Below are positions 1 to 8,877 of a stretch of DNA of 64,000 nucleotides, piece by piece. The notes below the pieces were generated by a model. The model saw only the letters and a list, made by a program, of their open reading frames with translations, did not search any database and had not been told where the DNA came from. The position numbers were made by a program, and so were the translations under genes. The stretch's first letter is position 1. Each line of letters begins with the position of its first letter. Origin of the DNA: Geobacillus subterraneus (GTDB taxonomy: Bacteria; Bacillota; Bacilli; Bacillales; Anoxybacillaceae). The stretch is taken from contig NZ_CP014342.1 of NCBI RefSeq assembly GCF_001618685.1, positions 62,001 through 126,000 of the forward strand. The letters run 5' to 3'.

Positions 1-40
1 GGCGGTCTGCCGAAGCGGGACAACAGCGGTGTCGCCAAAG

Positions 41-75
41 GCAAAAGAGGGTGTCCCGGACAGGTCGGGACACCT
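41..75 (-). terminator. Rho-independent terminator after the aldehyde dehydrogenase gene
   Basis: The arms GTGTCCCG and CGGGACAC flank a short loop. Read on the minus strand the hairpin is followed by CTCTTTT, so it should end transcription of the gene that stops at 129. The same GGTGTCCC-type stem recurs in several terminators of this window. Confidence 0.7.
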
Positions 76-128
76 CGTCAAAACGGCGGGTGCTTCGCCT
101 CGAAAGGAAGAGGCGGGGTGGGTGAATA

Positions 129-1649
129 TTAGAACAAGCCGAGTTTTTTCGGCGAATAGCTGACGAGCAAGTTTTTCGTTTGCTGGTAATGGTCAAGCAT
201 CATTTTGTGCGTTTCGCGGCCGATGCCGGACATTTTGTAGCCGCCGAACGCCGCGTGAGCCGGGTAGACGTGGTAGCAGTTCGTCCAAACGCGGCCGGCT
301 TGAATGCCGCGGCCGAACCGGTACGCCGTGTTGATGTCGCGCGTCCAGACGCCGGCGCCAAGGCCATACAGCGTCTCATTGGCGATGGCGAGCGCTTCAT
401 CGTTGTCTTTGAACGTCGTGACGGCCAACACCGGCCCGAAAATTTCTTCTTGGAAAATGCGCATTTTGTTATGTCCTTTGAAAATCGTCGGTTTGACGTA
501 ATACCCGCCGGCAAACTCGCCTTCAAGCATGTTCCGCTCACCGCCGATCAACAGCTCGGCGCCTTCCTGTTTGCCGATGTCGATGTACGATAAAATTTTC
601 TCGAGCTGCTCCGACGACGCTTGGGCGCCGATCATCGTTTCCGTGTCAAGCGGGTTGCCTTGTTTAATTTGTTTGACGCGTTCAAGCGCCCGTTCCATAA
701 ACGCATCGTAAATCGATTCGTGGATGATCGCGCGCGACGGGCATGTGCACACTTCGCCTTGGTTTAAGGCGAACATCGTCAACCCTTCGAGCGCTTTATC
801 GAGAAACTCGTCATCTTTGTCCATCACATCAGGGAAGAAAATGTTCGGTGACTTGCCGCCAAGTTCAAGCGTAACCGGAACGATGTTTTGTGAGGCGTAT
901 TGCATGATGAGCCGTCCGGTCGTCGTTTCGCCGGTGAACGCCACTTTCGCCACGCGCGGATTTGAAGCGAGCGGCTTGCCGGCTTCTAAGCCAAAGCCGT
1001 TCACAACGTTGACGACGCCAGGTGGAAGCAAATCTTCGATGAGTTCGATGAGAACGAGGATTGACGTCGGCGTTTGCTCCGCCGGTTTCAACACGACGCA
1101 GTTGCCGGCCGCAAGCGCTGGCGCGAGTTTCCAAGCCGCCATTAAAATCGGGAAGTTCCACGGGATGATTTGCCCGACGACGCCGAGCGGTTCTTTGAAG
1201 TGATAGGCGACCGTGTCGTGATCGATTTCCGAAATCGTCCCTTCTTGGGCGCGAATGCAGCTGGCAAAATAGCGGAAATGATCGATGGCAAGCGGAATGT
1301 CAGCTGCCAACGTTTCGCGGATCGGCTTGCCGTTTTCCCACGTCTCCGCGACCGCGAGCCGTTCCAAGTTTTCTTCCATCCGATCGGCGATTTTGTTCAA
1401 CAGGCGGGCGCGCTTGGCGGGTGAGGTGCGTCCCCATTCCTCTTTTGCCGCATGGGCAGCGTCAAGCGCCAGTTCGATATCAGCGGCTTTCGAGCGCGGC
1501 ACTTCGCAATACGGCTGCCCGGTGATCGGCGTGATGTTTTCAAAATACTCGCCGTCCACCGGCGGCACCCATTTGCCGCCAATAAAGTTTTCATAGCGCT
1601 TTTTGAACGTGACAAGCGACCCCGGCTGGCCTGGTTGTGCGTAAATCAT
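129..1649 (-). CDS. NAD-dependent aldehyde dehydrogenase (AcoD/ExaC-like)
   Basis: Oxidises an aldehyde to the acid with NAD(P)+ in the cytoplasm. The 506-residue product has usual family length. A cofactor-loop motif FTGETTTG lies near residue 238, the general base Glu in LELGG is near 262, and the catalytic Cys in NQGEVC is near 301. The start at 1649 was chosen because AAAGGGG lies 8 nt upstream; longer in-frame starts lack such a site. The sequence resembles the AcoD/ExaC group linked to acetaldehyde and alcohol oxidation, but the natural substrate cannot be read from sequence. It appears monocistronic, with a terminator directly downstream. Confidence 0.9.
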   Translation of the reverse strand: MIYAQPGQPGSLVTFKKRYENFIGGKWVPPVDGEYFENITPITGQPYCEVPRSKAADIELALDAAHAAKEEWGRTSPAKRARLLNKIADRMEENLERLAVAETWENGKPIRETLAADIPLAIDHFRYFASCIRAQEGTISEIDHDTVAYHFKEPLGVVGQIIPWNFPILMAAWKLAPALAAGNCVVLKPAEQTPTSILVLIELIEDLLPPGVVNVVNGFGLEAGKPLASNPRVAKVAFTGETTTGRLIMQYASQNIVPVTLELGGKSPNIFFPDVMDKDDEFLDKALEGLTMFALNQGEVCTCPSRAIIHESIYDAFMERALERVKQIKQGNPLDTETMIGAQASSEQLEKILSYIDIGKQEGAELLIGGERNMLEGEFAGGYYVKPTIFKGHNKMRIFQEEIFGPVLAVTTFKDNDEALAIANETLYGLGAGVWTRDINTAYRFGRGIQAGRVWTNCYHVYPAHAAFGGYKMSGIGRETHKMMLDHYQQTKNLLVSYSPKKLGLF

Positions 1650-1841
1650 CCCCGATTCCCCTTTCATTTGAATATCTGTATACGCTTTCAATAGAAGGAA
1701 TATTAGAAAAATTCCTCCCGATGATTAGATTAGCATGGCTGGACAATATTGTCAAGCGAGAAGCGTGCTGGCGGCGGGAATCGTTTGGAGGGGAGCAGGC
1801 GTTTCGCTGTCCCGCTCCTAGAAGAATGGTGTTCGAAAGCT

Positions 1842-2187
1842 GTGAACTGCTCACCGCTTAGCTAGCGCTTGAAGTAAGAGGTTCTCAGTTCCGCGACGAA
1901 AGACGGCTTTCGTCTCCCTGAGCGTGACTTCGGGTTGTTCTAACCCGAGGCAGCCGATGATTCGGAGTCCTGTCGTGCCTTGGATAGTTTACGCATGGAA
2001 GGCTTCGCTCGGCTTTCGCATTGGATGTTCTCCACGCCCCCCCTGCGATCCAGTTCGCCAAGAACATGATATGCATTGATTTTATCAAGTGTTTTGGCTG
2101 ACGCCAGCCGACCTTCATCTCCCGCCTCCTTACTGGGCTATGGCCCTGCCCATTCCTTGAGGCGGGAGGCTTCTTTCGGAAATTACG
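1842..2187 (-). mobile_element. Relic of an IS200/IS605-type (TnpB-class) element
   Basis: Read on the minus strand, a left-end hairpin (GAAGCCTCCCGCCTC ... GGAGGCGGGAGATGAA, about 2100-2175) matches the left end of the TnpB element at 38962 (GAAGACTCCCACTTC ... AAGTGGGAGATGAA). The right boundary GTGAGCAGTTCAC at 1842 matches its right end, GTGGGGGTAGTTCAC. No tnpB reading frame survives between them. The flank preceding the left end reads TTTCA. It is an old, internally deleted copy lying between the aldehyde dehydrogenase and the next gene. The exact ends are inferred by comparison with the other copies. Confidence 0.65.
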
Positions 2188-2213
2188 TGAAATCATCATC
2201 CCTCGAAACGGGA

Positions 2214-2777
2214 TTAATCCACCTCAAGCCCTTCAAGCCAGCGGCTTGCGTATACGCCGCAAAGGTGATGGAACACCTCGAGCAGTTCGTTCGGATCGGC
2301 GGCGAAAAATGTACGGGCGGCTGATTCGTTTTCCTCCCGGCCGAATTCGATTAAAAAATCGGTGGCGATCCGGTTGAACAAGAGCAGCGCGCTGTAAGAG
2401 CGCTCCAGTTGGCGTTTCCGTTCTGCCGCATCAGCGATGTCTGCAAACGGGCGTCCGTACCGCTCGACAAGCTCCGGAAGGCGACGGCGGATCGCCTGCT
2501 GGGCGTCAGTCAGCATCGCCTCGATCGTGCCTGGCGATAAAAACGTCTGCTCGCGCAGCATATAGCCCCAAATTTGTTTTAACGCGTGCGCCGATTCACT
2601 TGCAAAAGCGATATTGCTAAGCAAATCGTTCATATACCGTTCCTCGTCGGCTGCTTGAATGCGCAGTTTCATAATGATTTCAAGCACATCGGAATGGACT
2701 TTTTCTTTCCGCCATGGCTTCGTCAGTTCATGAAGCAAGATGGAAAGCAAACGAGCCGCTTCGTCTTTTGTCATCAT
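2214..2777 (-). CDS. Conserved-looking hypothetical helical protein
   Basis: I do not recognise the family. The 187-residue product is soluble, with no signal peptide or membrane segment, and is rich in Leu, Ala, Glu and Arg, so it is probably mostly helical. The start at 2777 is preceded by AAAGGA at 7-nt spacing; a longer frame upstream lacks a good site. It ends 27 nt from the IS605-type relic and has no other close neighbour on its strand. Codon use resembles the neighbours, which supports a real gene. No function can be assigned. Confidence 0.6.
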   Translation of the reverse strand: MMTKDEAARLLSILLHELTKPWRKEKVHSDVLEIIMKLRIQAADEERYMNDLLSNIAFASESAHALKQIWGYMLREQTFLSPGTIEAMLTDAQQAIRRRLPELVERYGRPFADIADAAERKRQLERSYSALLLFNRIATDFLIEFGREENESAARTFFAADPNELLEVFHHLCGVYASRWLEGLEVD

Positions 2778-3197
2778 CAGCCAATCCTTTCGTCGCAAAG
2801 TCATCGCTTTCATTTTACCATGACCACTTATGCGTCTCCTACCCTTGAAACAGTCGGGGATGCGGGAATGACTGACAGAAGGAAAGAAAGGGCGATCGTG
2901 CCCTTGGCGAAGCGCGGGAAAGAAGAGGGTTCTGAAATCGGCATTGCTGAAAGACCATCGTTCACGTATGATGATAAAGAGGAACATCGTCCAGAAGACT
3001 GGTGATTTCGTGCAAAACACGGTCGATCCCAGCTGTTTGTCAATGAGAGAACGCTTGCGAAATTTTGGGCCAAATGCCGCCCATTTGTGCGCGGCAGCCG
3101 TTTTTCACCGGCCTTCTAGAATATCCGGGCGAAAGAGAGGCATATTCGAGCGCGCCCGGCGCATGCTCGAACAAAGGAGAGGGAAGGGGAGAGAGGC
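2778..3197. other. Intergenic stretch, no gene recognised
   Basis: About 420 nt between divergent genes. Reading frames present here overlap the coding gene on the other strand or lack initiation signals. It holds a small hairpin (AAGGGC ... GCCCTT near 2888-2905) and, at its right end, the purine-rich ribosome binding site of the DUF1284 gene. Confidence 0.4.
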
Positions 3198-3632
3198 ATG
3201 AAACCGTTGCGCCTGCGCGGCCATCATTTGCTTTGTGTGCACGGATTCCGTGGCATGGGCTACAGCCCGTCGTTTGTCGCAAAAATGTGGGAGATCGTCA
3301 GGCGAATTCGCGATGAAGAGGACGATTTTCCGATTGAGGTGGTGGCGGCGCTTGATGAGGCGTGCCTCGCCTGTCCGCACCATGGCGAAACGACATGCGA
3401 AGCCGGCCCGAATTCCGATGACCACGTGCGGTCACTTGATGGAAACGTCATTCGCCATTTAGGTTTGAAGGCAGGGAACGTATATCAGAAATCGGAATTG
3501 ATCCGGCGGACGGCGGAAATGGTTGAACCGGACGATTTGGACCATTTATGCCGCCATTGTTCATGGCTTCCGTATGGCGTCTGCAAAGAAGGAATCGCCA
3601 ATGTCCGCCGCGGGAACATTGCCCAAATATAA
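3198..3632 (+). CDS. DUF1284 family protein, probable iron-sulfur binding
   Basis: A 144-residue cytoplasmic protein that opens with the family signature LRLRGHHLLC followed by GFRGMGYS. Seven cysteines (among them CLAC near residue 57 and CRHC near 119) are arranged in pairs, consistent with metal or Fe-S cluster binding. The family's role is unknown. The start at 3198 is preceded by a long purine-rich site (GGAGAGGGAAGGGGAGAGAGG). It stands alone upstream of aspartokinase, which has its own promoter. Confidence 0.8.
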   Translation: MKPLRLRGHHLLCVHGFRGMGYSPSFVAKMWEIVRRIRDEEDDFPIEVVAALDEACLACPHHGETTCEAGPNSDDHVRSLDGNVIRHLGLKAGNVYQKSELIRRTAEMVEPDDLDHLCRHCSWLPYGVCKEGIANVRRGNIAQI

Positions 3633-3714
3633 ATGATTTCGGTTATCACCGGCGTCACTGCTCCGGATCGGCAGGGATTTGCAACGTTCGCGGAAATTTC
3701 TAAAAAATGAATGA

Positions 3715-3742
3715 TTCCACGAGCTGAAAAATGTGATATGAT
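3715..3742 (+). promoter_or_regulatory. Probable SigA promoter for aspartokinase
   Basis: TTCCAC at 3715, a 16-nt gap and TATGAT at 3737, with a TGTG just before the -10 box. It lies 41 nt before the start codon. This is a motif match only. Confidence 0.45.
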
Positions 3743-3782
3743 AAACAATTATAAAGACTTTCGACAGAAAGGGTCATGGAAC

Positions 3783-5159
3783 ATGAAAGTAGCCAAGTTC
3801 GGTGGAAGCTCGGTGGCGAGCGCCGTGCAATTCCGCAAAGTGGCTGATATTGTCAGTTCGGATATCGAACGCCGCATCGTCGTCGTATCGGCGCCTGGAA
3901 AGCGATACAAAGACGATGTGAAAGTGACGGACATGCTGATTCGGCTGGCTGAGCAAGTGTTGGCCGGTGAACCGTACGAGGAAACGATGCAGACGATCGC
4001 GAAACGGTACGCTGACATTGCCGATGAGCTCGAACTGGAAGCTGACGGGTTTTTGGCTGAGCTTGCGGATGATTTGCAGTCAAAAATTAGCGCCTATCGG
4101 AACGAGCCGGCCCGCCTGCTTGATGCCATCAAAGCGAGCGGGGAAGATCATAATGCGCGGCTGATGGCGCTCTATTTGCAAGATGTTGGGCTCGAAGCGA
4201 GCTATGTCAGCCCGCTTGAGGCCGGCATTGTCGTGACGGATGAACCGGGCAACGCCCAAGTGCTTCCGGAGTCGTATGAAAAGCTGCGGCAGCTGCGCGA
4301 ACGCCGCGGTGTGCTCGTGATCCCGGGCTTTTTCGGCTATTCCCCATCCGGTCATATCGTCACCTTCCCGCGCGGCGGGTCGGATATTACCGGTTCGATC
4401 GTTGCCGCGGGCGTAAAAGCTGATGTATACGAAAACTTTACTGACGTTGATTCGATTTATTGCGTCAACCCGTCGATCGTCGCCGATGCACGCAAACTGA
4501 AAGAAATTACGTATCGGGAAATGCGCGAGCTGTCGTATTCCGGCTTTTCTGTCTTTCATGACGAGGCGCTCGAGCCGGTATATCGGGCCGGCATTCCGGT
4601 TTGTGTAAAAAATACGAACAATCCGGCCGCCCCAGGCACATGGATCGTCGCCAAACGCAACCATATCGACGAACCGGTCGCCGGCATTGCCAGCGACACC
4701 GGCTTTTGCAGCATCAACATTAGCAAATACTTAATGAACCGCGAAATCGGCTTTGGCCGGCGCGTGCTGCAAATTTTAGAAGACGAAGGCATTTCATACG
4801 AACATACGCCGTCAGGTATTGACAACATGTCGGTCATTTTGCGGGCAAGCCAGCTTGCCGACGGGAAAGATGAGCGCATTTTAGCCCGCATCCGCGAGGA
4901 GCTCGCTGTCGATGAAGTGACGATTGAGTACGGATTGGCGCTCATCATGGTCGTTGGCGAAGGGATGGAAAAAACGGTCGGAATGGCCGCAAAAGCGGCA
5001 ACGGCGCTCGCTAACGCCAACATTAACTTAGAGATGATCAACCAAGGGTCATCGGAAGTCAGCATGATGTTTGGCGTCAAAGAGGACGTCGTCAACGAGG
5101 CGGTTCGCGCGCTATATCACGCCTACTTTCAAGAGCTGACCGTCAGTCAGCCGTCATAA
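3783..5159 (+). CDS. Aspartokinase (YclM/ThrD-like)
   Basis: Phosphorylates L-aspartate, the first step toward lysine, threonine, methionine and diaminopimelate. The 458-residue product begins with the kinase signature KFGGSSVA and has the amino-acid kinase fold to about residue 300, followed by two ACT-type regulatory domains (one near SDTGFCSINIS, one near LIMVVGEGM). This resembles the single-chain B. subtilis YclM type rather than the alpha/beta LysC type. The start at 3783 follows AGAAAGGG. No lysine riboswitch or T-box is visible upstream, so control is probably allosteric. A strong terminator follows. Confidence 0.92.
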   Translation: MKVAKFGGSSVASAVQFRKVADIVSSDIERRIVVVSAPGKRYKDDVKVTDMLIRLAEQVLAGEPYEETMQTIAKRYADIADELELEADGFLAELADDLQSKISAYRNEPARLLDAIKASGEDHNARLMALYLQDVGLEASYVSPLEAGIVVTDEPGNAQVLPESYEKLRQLRERRGVLVIPGFFGYSPSGHIVTFPRGGSDITGSIVAAGVKADVYENFTDVDSIYCVNPSIVADARKLKEITYREMRELSYSGFSVFHDEALEPVYRAGIPVCVKNTNNPAAPGTWIVAKRNHIDEPVAGIASDTGFCSINISKYLMNREIGFGRRVLQILEDEGISYEHTPSGIDNMSVILRASQLADGKDERILARIREELAVDEVTIEYGLALIMVVGEGMEKTVGMAAKAATALANANINLEMINQGSSEVSMMFGVKEDVVNEAVRALYHAYFQELTVSQPS

Positions 5160-5161
5160 GG

Positions 5162-5195
5162 AAAAGGATGTCCGGGCTTGCGGGCATCCTTTTTT
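5162..5195 (+). terminator. Rho-independent terminator after aspartokinase
   Basis: GGATGTCCG and CGGGCATCC pair around a short loop and are followed by TTTTTT. Confidence 0.9.
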
Positions 5196-5303
5196 CATTG
5201 TGTTCGTACGTTTGTTTCCGCCGTTGCTGTTTTTCATACATAGGAAGGAGACGTTCGGAAAATACTACCAATGTACGGAAACGGCAACGGAAAGGAGGAA
5301 ACA

Positions 5304-6239
5304 ATGGTGAAAAAATGGGTTATTGTGGCTGCTTCTTTGGTGACATTGGCGTTGTCCCCGGCCGGCGCCACAGCTGCCATCAACCGAGCAGAACTCGAAC
5401 AGTACGCGGAAAGCGTCGGCTGGACGGTAAGCAACTTGCTTACTTATTTAGATCGGTACGGGCTGACCGTCGCCGATTTTCGCTCAATGGAGGAGCTGCA
5501 ACGATGGCTTGGCACGCCGCTGACCGACGAGCGGCTCCATGCGGTGTTGCGTCGGCACGGGCTGACTGTCGAGGAGCTCGATGCGCTGCTCGGGCAGTTT
5601 GGCGAAACAGTGCAAGATTATACGTTCGTGGAAGACTTGGATCGCGCCATTCGTTTTTACTCCAAGCATAACGCCGCCATGCAGCAAATGAACGATTTGC
5701 TTGGAGCATTAGGAATGACGGAAAAGGAAGTGCGCGAGCTCACCCGTCATATCGCCTCGCTTGGCGATCCGCAGCTGCCTAGGCAGCTAGCGGCGCTCAG
5801 CGGGCGGCTGCGCCCGTTTGAAGAGACAGAGGGGCCATGGACCAACGAAGCGCGCCGCGAACTGCGGGCGATTTGGGACGAAGCGCTCGCCTTGCTGCAG
5901 CTTGAGGCCAAGCTTTATGTGGATGGGCGGGAAACGGGATGGTCAGAAGCGGCTGCGGCAGCTGCTGCAGAGCCGATCGTCGTCAAATTGTATAACCGCC
6001 AAGGTGAGGAAATCGCCGATATTGCCGTCACGAGGGAAATGTTAACATCCGGCTATATCGTCCGCGCCGGGGAGAAAGGGATTGATGCCGGGTTGTTGGC
6101 GCTTGAGATGAAAGGGATGATGTACGGGGAAAAACTGCCGGATACCGCGTCACCATACGCGGCGCACGCTCTCGCCGGACTGCTGCTCGCCTCGGCCGGT
6201 TTCTTTCTTTATCGGCGGGTGGGGCGGCTCAACGGATGA
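5304..6239 (+). CDS. Processed acidic surface protein with LPDTA sorting signal
   Basis: A 311-residue secreted protein. Residues 1-24 are a signal peptide with a likely cut after ATAA. The middle has helical repeats with alternating motifs such as GLTVADF and GLTVEEL and is rich in Glu and Asp. The C-terminus has the sorting signal LPDTAS, a hydrophobic stretch and the basic tail RRVGR. This matches the family of acidic wall proteins with LPXTA-type signals that travel with a dedicated class D sortase, and such a sortase overlaps its 3' end by 4 nt. The start at 5304 follows AAAGGAGGAA. Its role on the wall is unknown. Confidence 0.85.
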   Translation: MVKKWVIVAASLVTLALSPAGATAAINRAELEQYAESVGWTVSNLLTYLDRYGLTVADFRSMEELQRWLGTPLTDERLHAVLRRHGLTVEELDALLGQFGETVQDYTFVEDLDRAIRFYSKHNAAMQQMNDLLGALGMTEKEVRELTRHIASLGDPQLPRQLAALSGRLRPFEETEGPWTNEARRELRAIWDEALALLQLEAKLYVDGRETGWSEAAAAAAAEPIVVKLYNRQGEEIADIAVTREMLTSGYIVRAGEKGIDAGLLALEMKGMMYGEKLPDTASPYAAHALAGLLLASAGFFLYRRVGRLNG

Positions 6240-6934
6240 GGGCGGTAAGGCATAAGCAACGTATGGCCCGGCTTCCTTGGCAACAACGGGCTGCTTGCTG
6301 CGCGGCGTTTCTGCTTATGACCATCGGAGTCGCGATGGCCGGCTGGAACGGGTATTGGTACACCGTTGGCTGGAAGGCGGCAAAGCAAGACGGCGAAGCC
6401 CCCGCCACGATGCGGCATGCGCCCGGGCCGGAAGCGAAAACGCCCCCTCAGGCCGCTCATTCTTCCGGAAGTGGCGAAGCCTCCTCGCCTCCGCCGCTTG
6501 GTGCCTACCTCGGCGAGCTTGCCATTCCGAAGCTCGGGGTGGCGATTCCGGTGTATGAAGGGGTCCGCGAACAAGAACTGCGCCGCGGTGTCGGCCATTA
6601 CCCGGCGAGCGCCTGGCCGGGCGGCAACGGGCATGTCGTGTTGTCCGGCCACCGCGACACCGTGTTCCGCCGCTTCGGAGAAATCGGTATCGGCGATGCG
6701 CTCATCATTCGGACGAACAGCGCAGCCGTCCATTATCGCGTCGTCAACATCCGCATCGTCGACGACGACGACCGCACGGTTTTAGTCGATAAAGCACGGC
6801 CGACGTTGACCGTCACGACGTGCTACCCGTTTCATCTCATCGGCCCCGCCCCGAAACGCTACATCGTCACCGCCCGTCCAGTCCGGATTGACACCGCCGC
6901 CCGTGAGCTGTTACCGGGGCATGTCGGCATGTGA
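6236..6934 (+). CDS. Class D sortase
   Basis: A membrane-anchored transpeptidase expected to cleave the LPDTA signal of the preceding protein and join it to the cell wall. The 232-residue product has one N-terminal membrane segment (about 18-42), a Pro/Ala-rich linker (55-88) and a catalytic domain with His139 in SGHRDT, Cys196 in TTCYPF and Arg208 in PKRYIV. Its ATG overlaps the stop of the substrate gene (ATGA), so the two are translationally coupled. Only one substrate is visible in the window, so this is likely a dedicated pair. Confidence 0.92.
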   Translation: MRAVRHKQRMARLPWQQRAACCAAFLLMTIGVAMAGWNGYWYTVGWKAAKQDGEAPATMRHAPGPEAKTPPQAAHSSGSGEASSPPPLGAYLGELAIPKLGVAIPVYEGVREQELRRGVGHYPASAWPGGNGHVVLSGHRDTVFRRFGEIGIGDALIIRTNSAAVHYRVVNIRIVDDDDRTVLVDKARPTLTVTTCYPFHLIGPAPKRYIVTARPVRIDTAARELLPGHVGM

Positions 6935-7017
6935 CTTCGTTTCGAAAGAACCGATCCGTCGAGCGGAACAGTGAACGGAAAAAGGCCAGAACCCATGGTT
7001 CTCGCTCCTCTTTATTG

Positions 7018-7051
7018 AAAAAGGCTAGAGAGTGCGCTCCCTAGCCTTTTA
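7018..7051. terminator. Bidirectional terminator between sortase and ywpF-like gene
   Basis: AAAAGGCTAGAGAG and CTCCCTAGCCTTTT form a long stem with A-rich and T-rich flanks, so it can serve the two convergent genes. Confidence 0.9.
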
Positions 7052-7489
7052 TCTTTCCCGGTTGCTATGTGTTCTCGCGCTATGCCGTTCGTCCATTTGC
7101 TGGCGAAATTCCTTGAGCAGCGCTTCGCCTTGCAGCCCTTTCTCGACGAGGCCGGCCAGCACGACTTCAGCCAAGTGGGTCCGCCTTGGGATCATCAGTC
7201 CTTCCATTAGGACGCTAATATGGCCGTTCATTTTTGTGATCGAGCGGACGGCGACAAGCATGTTCGCTGGATCGTTGCCCGGATTGGTGATCGTCACTTG
7301 CAGCTGAAATTCCCGTTGTTCTTTCAAGCCGGCAAACATCGGCTCATAGTCATCATCCAAATACGCTTCAACAAGCCAGCGGTTTTGGCCATCCTCTTTA
7401 TTGATAATCAAGCCGTCAATAAACGGGATGTCCCGGCGGCGCATTTCCCCATCAATGACCGAGAGCCCGACAAGCTTGAACGTTTTCAT
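7049..7489 (-). CDS. ywpF: YwpF-like protein
   Basis: A 146-residue cytoplasmic protein with no membrane segment. The sequence begins MKTFKLVGLSV and contains ITNPGNDPANMLV, typical of the YwpF-like family known from Bacillus; its function is not established. The start at 7489 was preferred to a GTG 9 nt upstream because GAGGTG sits at good spacing. In B. subtilis ywpF also lies near ssbB, and that neighbourhood is kept here with ssbB divergent. Confidence in family is moderate to good; role unknown. Confidence 0.75.
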   Translation of the reverse strand: MKTFKLVGLSVIDGEMRRRDIPFIDGLIINKEDGQNRWLVEAYLDDDYEPMFAGLKEQREFQLQVTITNPGNDPANMLVAVRSITKMNGHISVLMEGLMIPRRTHLAEVVLAGLVEKGLQGEALLKEFRQQMDERHSARTHSNRER

Positions 7490-7693
7490 CTCGCCCACCT
7501 CATTACCGTTGTCTTACCCATGATTATAGCATAGGCAGCTAGGAGAAGAAAAACCGGATGATGCACCCGCGTCTGCAAAAGCTACCCACATTTTTTGCCG
7601 TGGAATGACAAAAACACCATTTTGCCGCATCATTGTTGACGCAACCTTCGCCTTTTTCGACGATTGTATGGATAGATTGCGCAGAAAAATGCA

Positions 7694-7734
7694 AAAATCG
7701 CGATTTTACGGCAAAAAACGCGATCATTTATGAT
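7694..7734 (+). promoter_or_regulatory. ssbB promoter with overlapping 14-bp palindrome
   Basis: A perfect palindrome AAAATCGCGATTTT at 7694-7707 overlaps the -35 box TTTACG (7705). The -10 box TATGAT (7729) follows at 18-nt spacing. The palindrome is placed to act as an operator. It resembles but does not equal a ComK box, which has five rather than six nt between A4 and T4. Confidence 0.45.
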
Positions 7735-7772
7735 AAGGATGCGGTGGACAGAAAGGGGGAATGCAACGGAAC

Positions 7773-8120
7773 ATGATCAATCAAGTCGTACTTGTCGGCC
7801 GGTTGACGAAGGACCCGGAGCTTCGCTACACGGCCGAGGGGGCGGCCGTGACAACCGTTACGCTGGCGGTAGCGAGAAATTTTCGCAATGCGGAAGGGGG
7901 GGTTGATGCCGATTTCATTCCGTGTGTTTTATGGCGGAAAACGGCGGAACATACCGCCAATTACTGCCGAAAAGGATCAATGGTGGCGGTAACGGGAAGA
8001 ATTCAGACGCGCCGCTATGACAATAAAGATGGCCAGCGCGTCTATGTGACCGAAGTCGTCGCCGATTCCGTTCAGTTTCTCCACTCCGGCAAAGCGCGGG
8101 AATGGCCGGAGCATGTCTAG
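7773..8120 (+). CDS. ssbB: Single-stranded DNA-binding protein SsbB (short, competence-type)
   Basis: Binds ssDNA; the short paralogue is used during transformation in Bacillus. The 115-residue product covers only the OB-fold ([19 protein letters not shown] ... [13 protein letters not shown]) and lacks the acidic C-terminal tip DDDIPF of housekeeping SSB. The family start corresponds to ATG 7773. An ATG at 7761 is also in frame but sits only 1-2 nt from the AAAGGGGG site; both are possible. The window also carries comFA and comFC, consistent with a competence role. Confidence 0.88.
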   Translation: MINQVVLVGRLTKDPELRYTAEGAAVTTVTLAVARNFRNAEGGVDADFIPCVLWRKTAEHTANYCRKGSMVAVTGRIQTRRYDNKDGQRVYVTEVVADSVQFLHSGKAREWPEHV

Positions 8121-8192
8121 CTGTTTCCCCATTCATGCCTTTCTTAGCGAATCCCCAAGAGAAAGAACGTTTCCTCACAACTTCCCCAATGA

Positions 8193-8224
8193 TGGCGCTA
8201 GCAACCGATGTTAGCGCTTTTTTC
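8193..8224 (+). terminator. Rho-independent terminator after ssbB
   Basis: GCGCTAGC and GTTAGCGC pair with one mismatch and are followed by TTTTTT. Confidence 0.8.
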
Positions 8225-8251
8225 TGCTGGGCATGGTTGGGCAAGAGGGTG

Positions 8252-8662
8252 TCAGCCGATGGCTTCGGCACACTCCTTAATGATCGTCATCAACATCGTT
8301 TCGACATGTTTTCGCTTTTTCTCAGGCAATTTCGTCAGCGTGTACATCGCTTCACTCATATCTTGGTTTTGCAGCAAATAGTCAATCGCGGCGAGCGTCT
8401 TTTCGTTTATTTCCGTTGTTCCGTAAAGCCTTTTGACCTCACGCAGCACTTCCTGCCGTTGCACCTCGCTGCCAATTAGAAAATCAGCACTGACATGAAA
8501 CAAACGGCATAACTTTTCAAGCGATTGGATATCCGGGAGCAAGCTGCCGTTTTCCCACTTGCTGATTTGCGAGCGGGATACGTTTAACTGCTCAGCCAGC
8601 TGCTCTTGGGTCCAGCGTTGCTGTTTCCGCAGCCTTTTCAGCATCTCACCGAGGTTTTTCAT
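8252..8662 (-). CDS. XRE-family transcriptional regulator
   Basis: A 136-residue DNA-binding protein. Residues 5-62 form a Cro/CI helix-turn-helix with the recognition segment LNVSRSQISKWENG. The C-terminal half (about 66-136) is helical and may mediate dimerisation. It is transcribed alone. A palindrome just upstream (8688-8700) could be its own operator. The regulated genes are unknown; the divergent neighbour at 8878 is a candidate target by position only. Confidence 0.88.
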   Translation of the reverse strand: MKNLGEMLKRLRKQQRWTQEQLAEQLNVSRSQISKWENGSLLPDIQSLEKLCRLFHVSADFLIGSEVQRQEVLREVKRLYGTTEINEKTLAAIDYLLQNQDMSEAMYTLTKLPEKKRKHVETMLMTIIKECAEAIG

Positions 8663-8668
8663 CGTTTG

Positions 8669-8716
8669 TCACCACGCTTTACATCATTATCTTAAAGATA
8701 GGAAAGCGCGGTGGTG
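8669..8716. promoter_or_regulatory. Candidate operator upstream of the XRE regulator
   Basis: A 13-bp palindrome TATCTTAAAGATA (8688-8700) lies inside a larger inverted repeat (TCACCACGCTTT at the left, AAAGCGCGGTGGTGA at the right). Its position directly before the regulator start suggests autoregulation. This is inference from symmetry. Confidence 0.4.
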
Positions 8717-8877
8717 AATTTTGTTCCTTTCCAGACCATTAACTATATACGTTCGTGATTAGAACGATATTGCATTTTCTACCAACGGTCGACATCTTTT
8801 TTCCTTCGGTTAGACATAGTACAATAAGTAAAAAAGGGTAAATATTTACTATTACTGTAGGAAAAAGAGGGATCGAA

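Noticed and set aside
3633-3782. Lysine riboswitch or T-box before aspartokinase
   Set aside because: The leader is only about 40 nt from the probable promoter and contains no such structure.
4080-4664. 194-codon open frame on the minus strand
   Set aside because: It lies wholly inside aspartokinase, has no ribosome binding site and its composition mirrors the sense gene.
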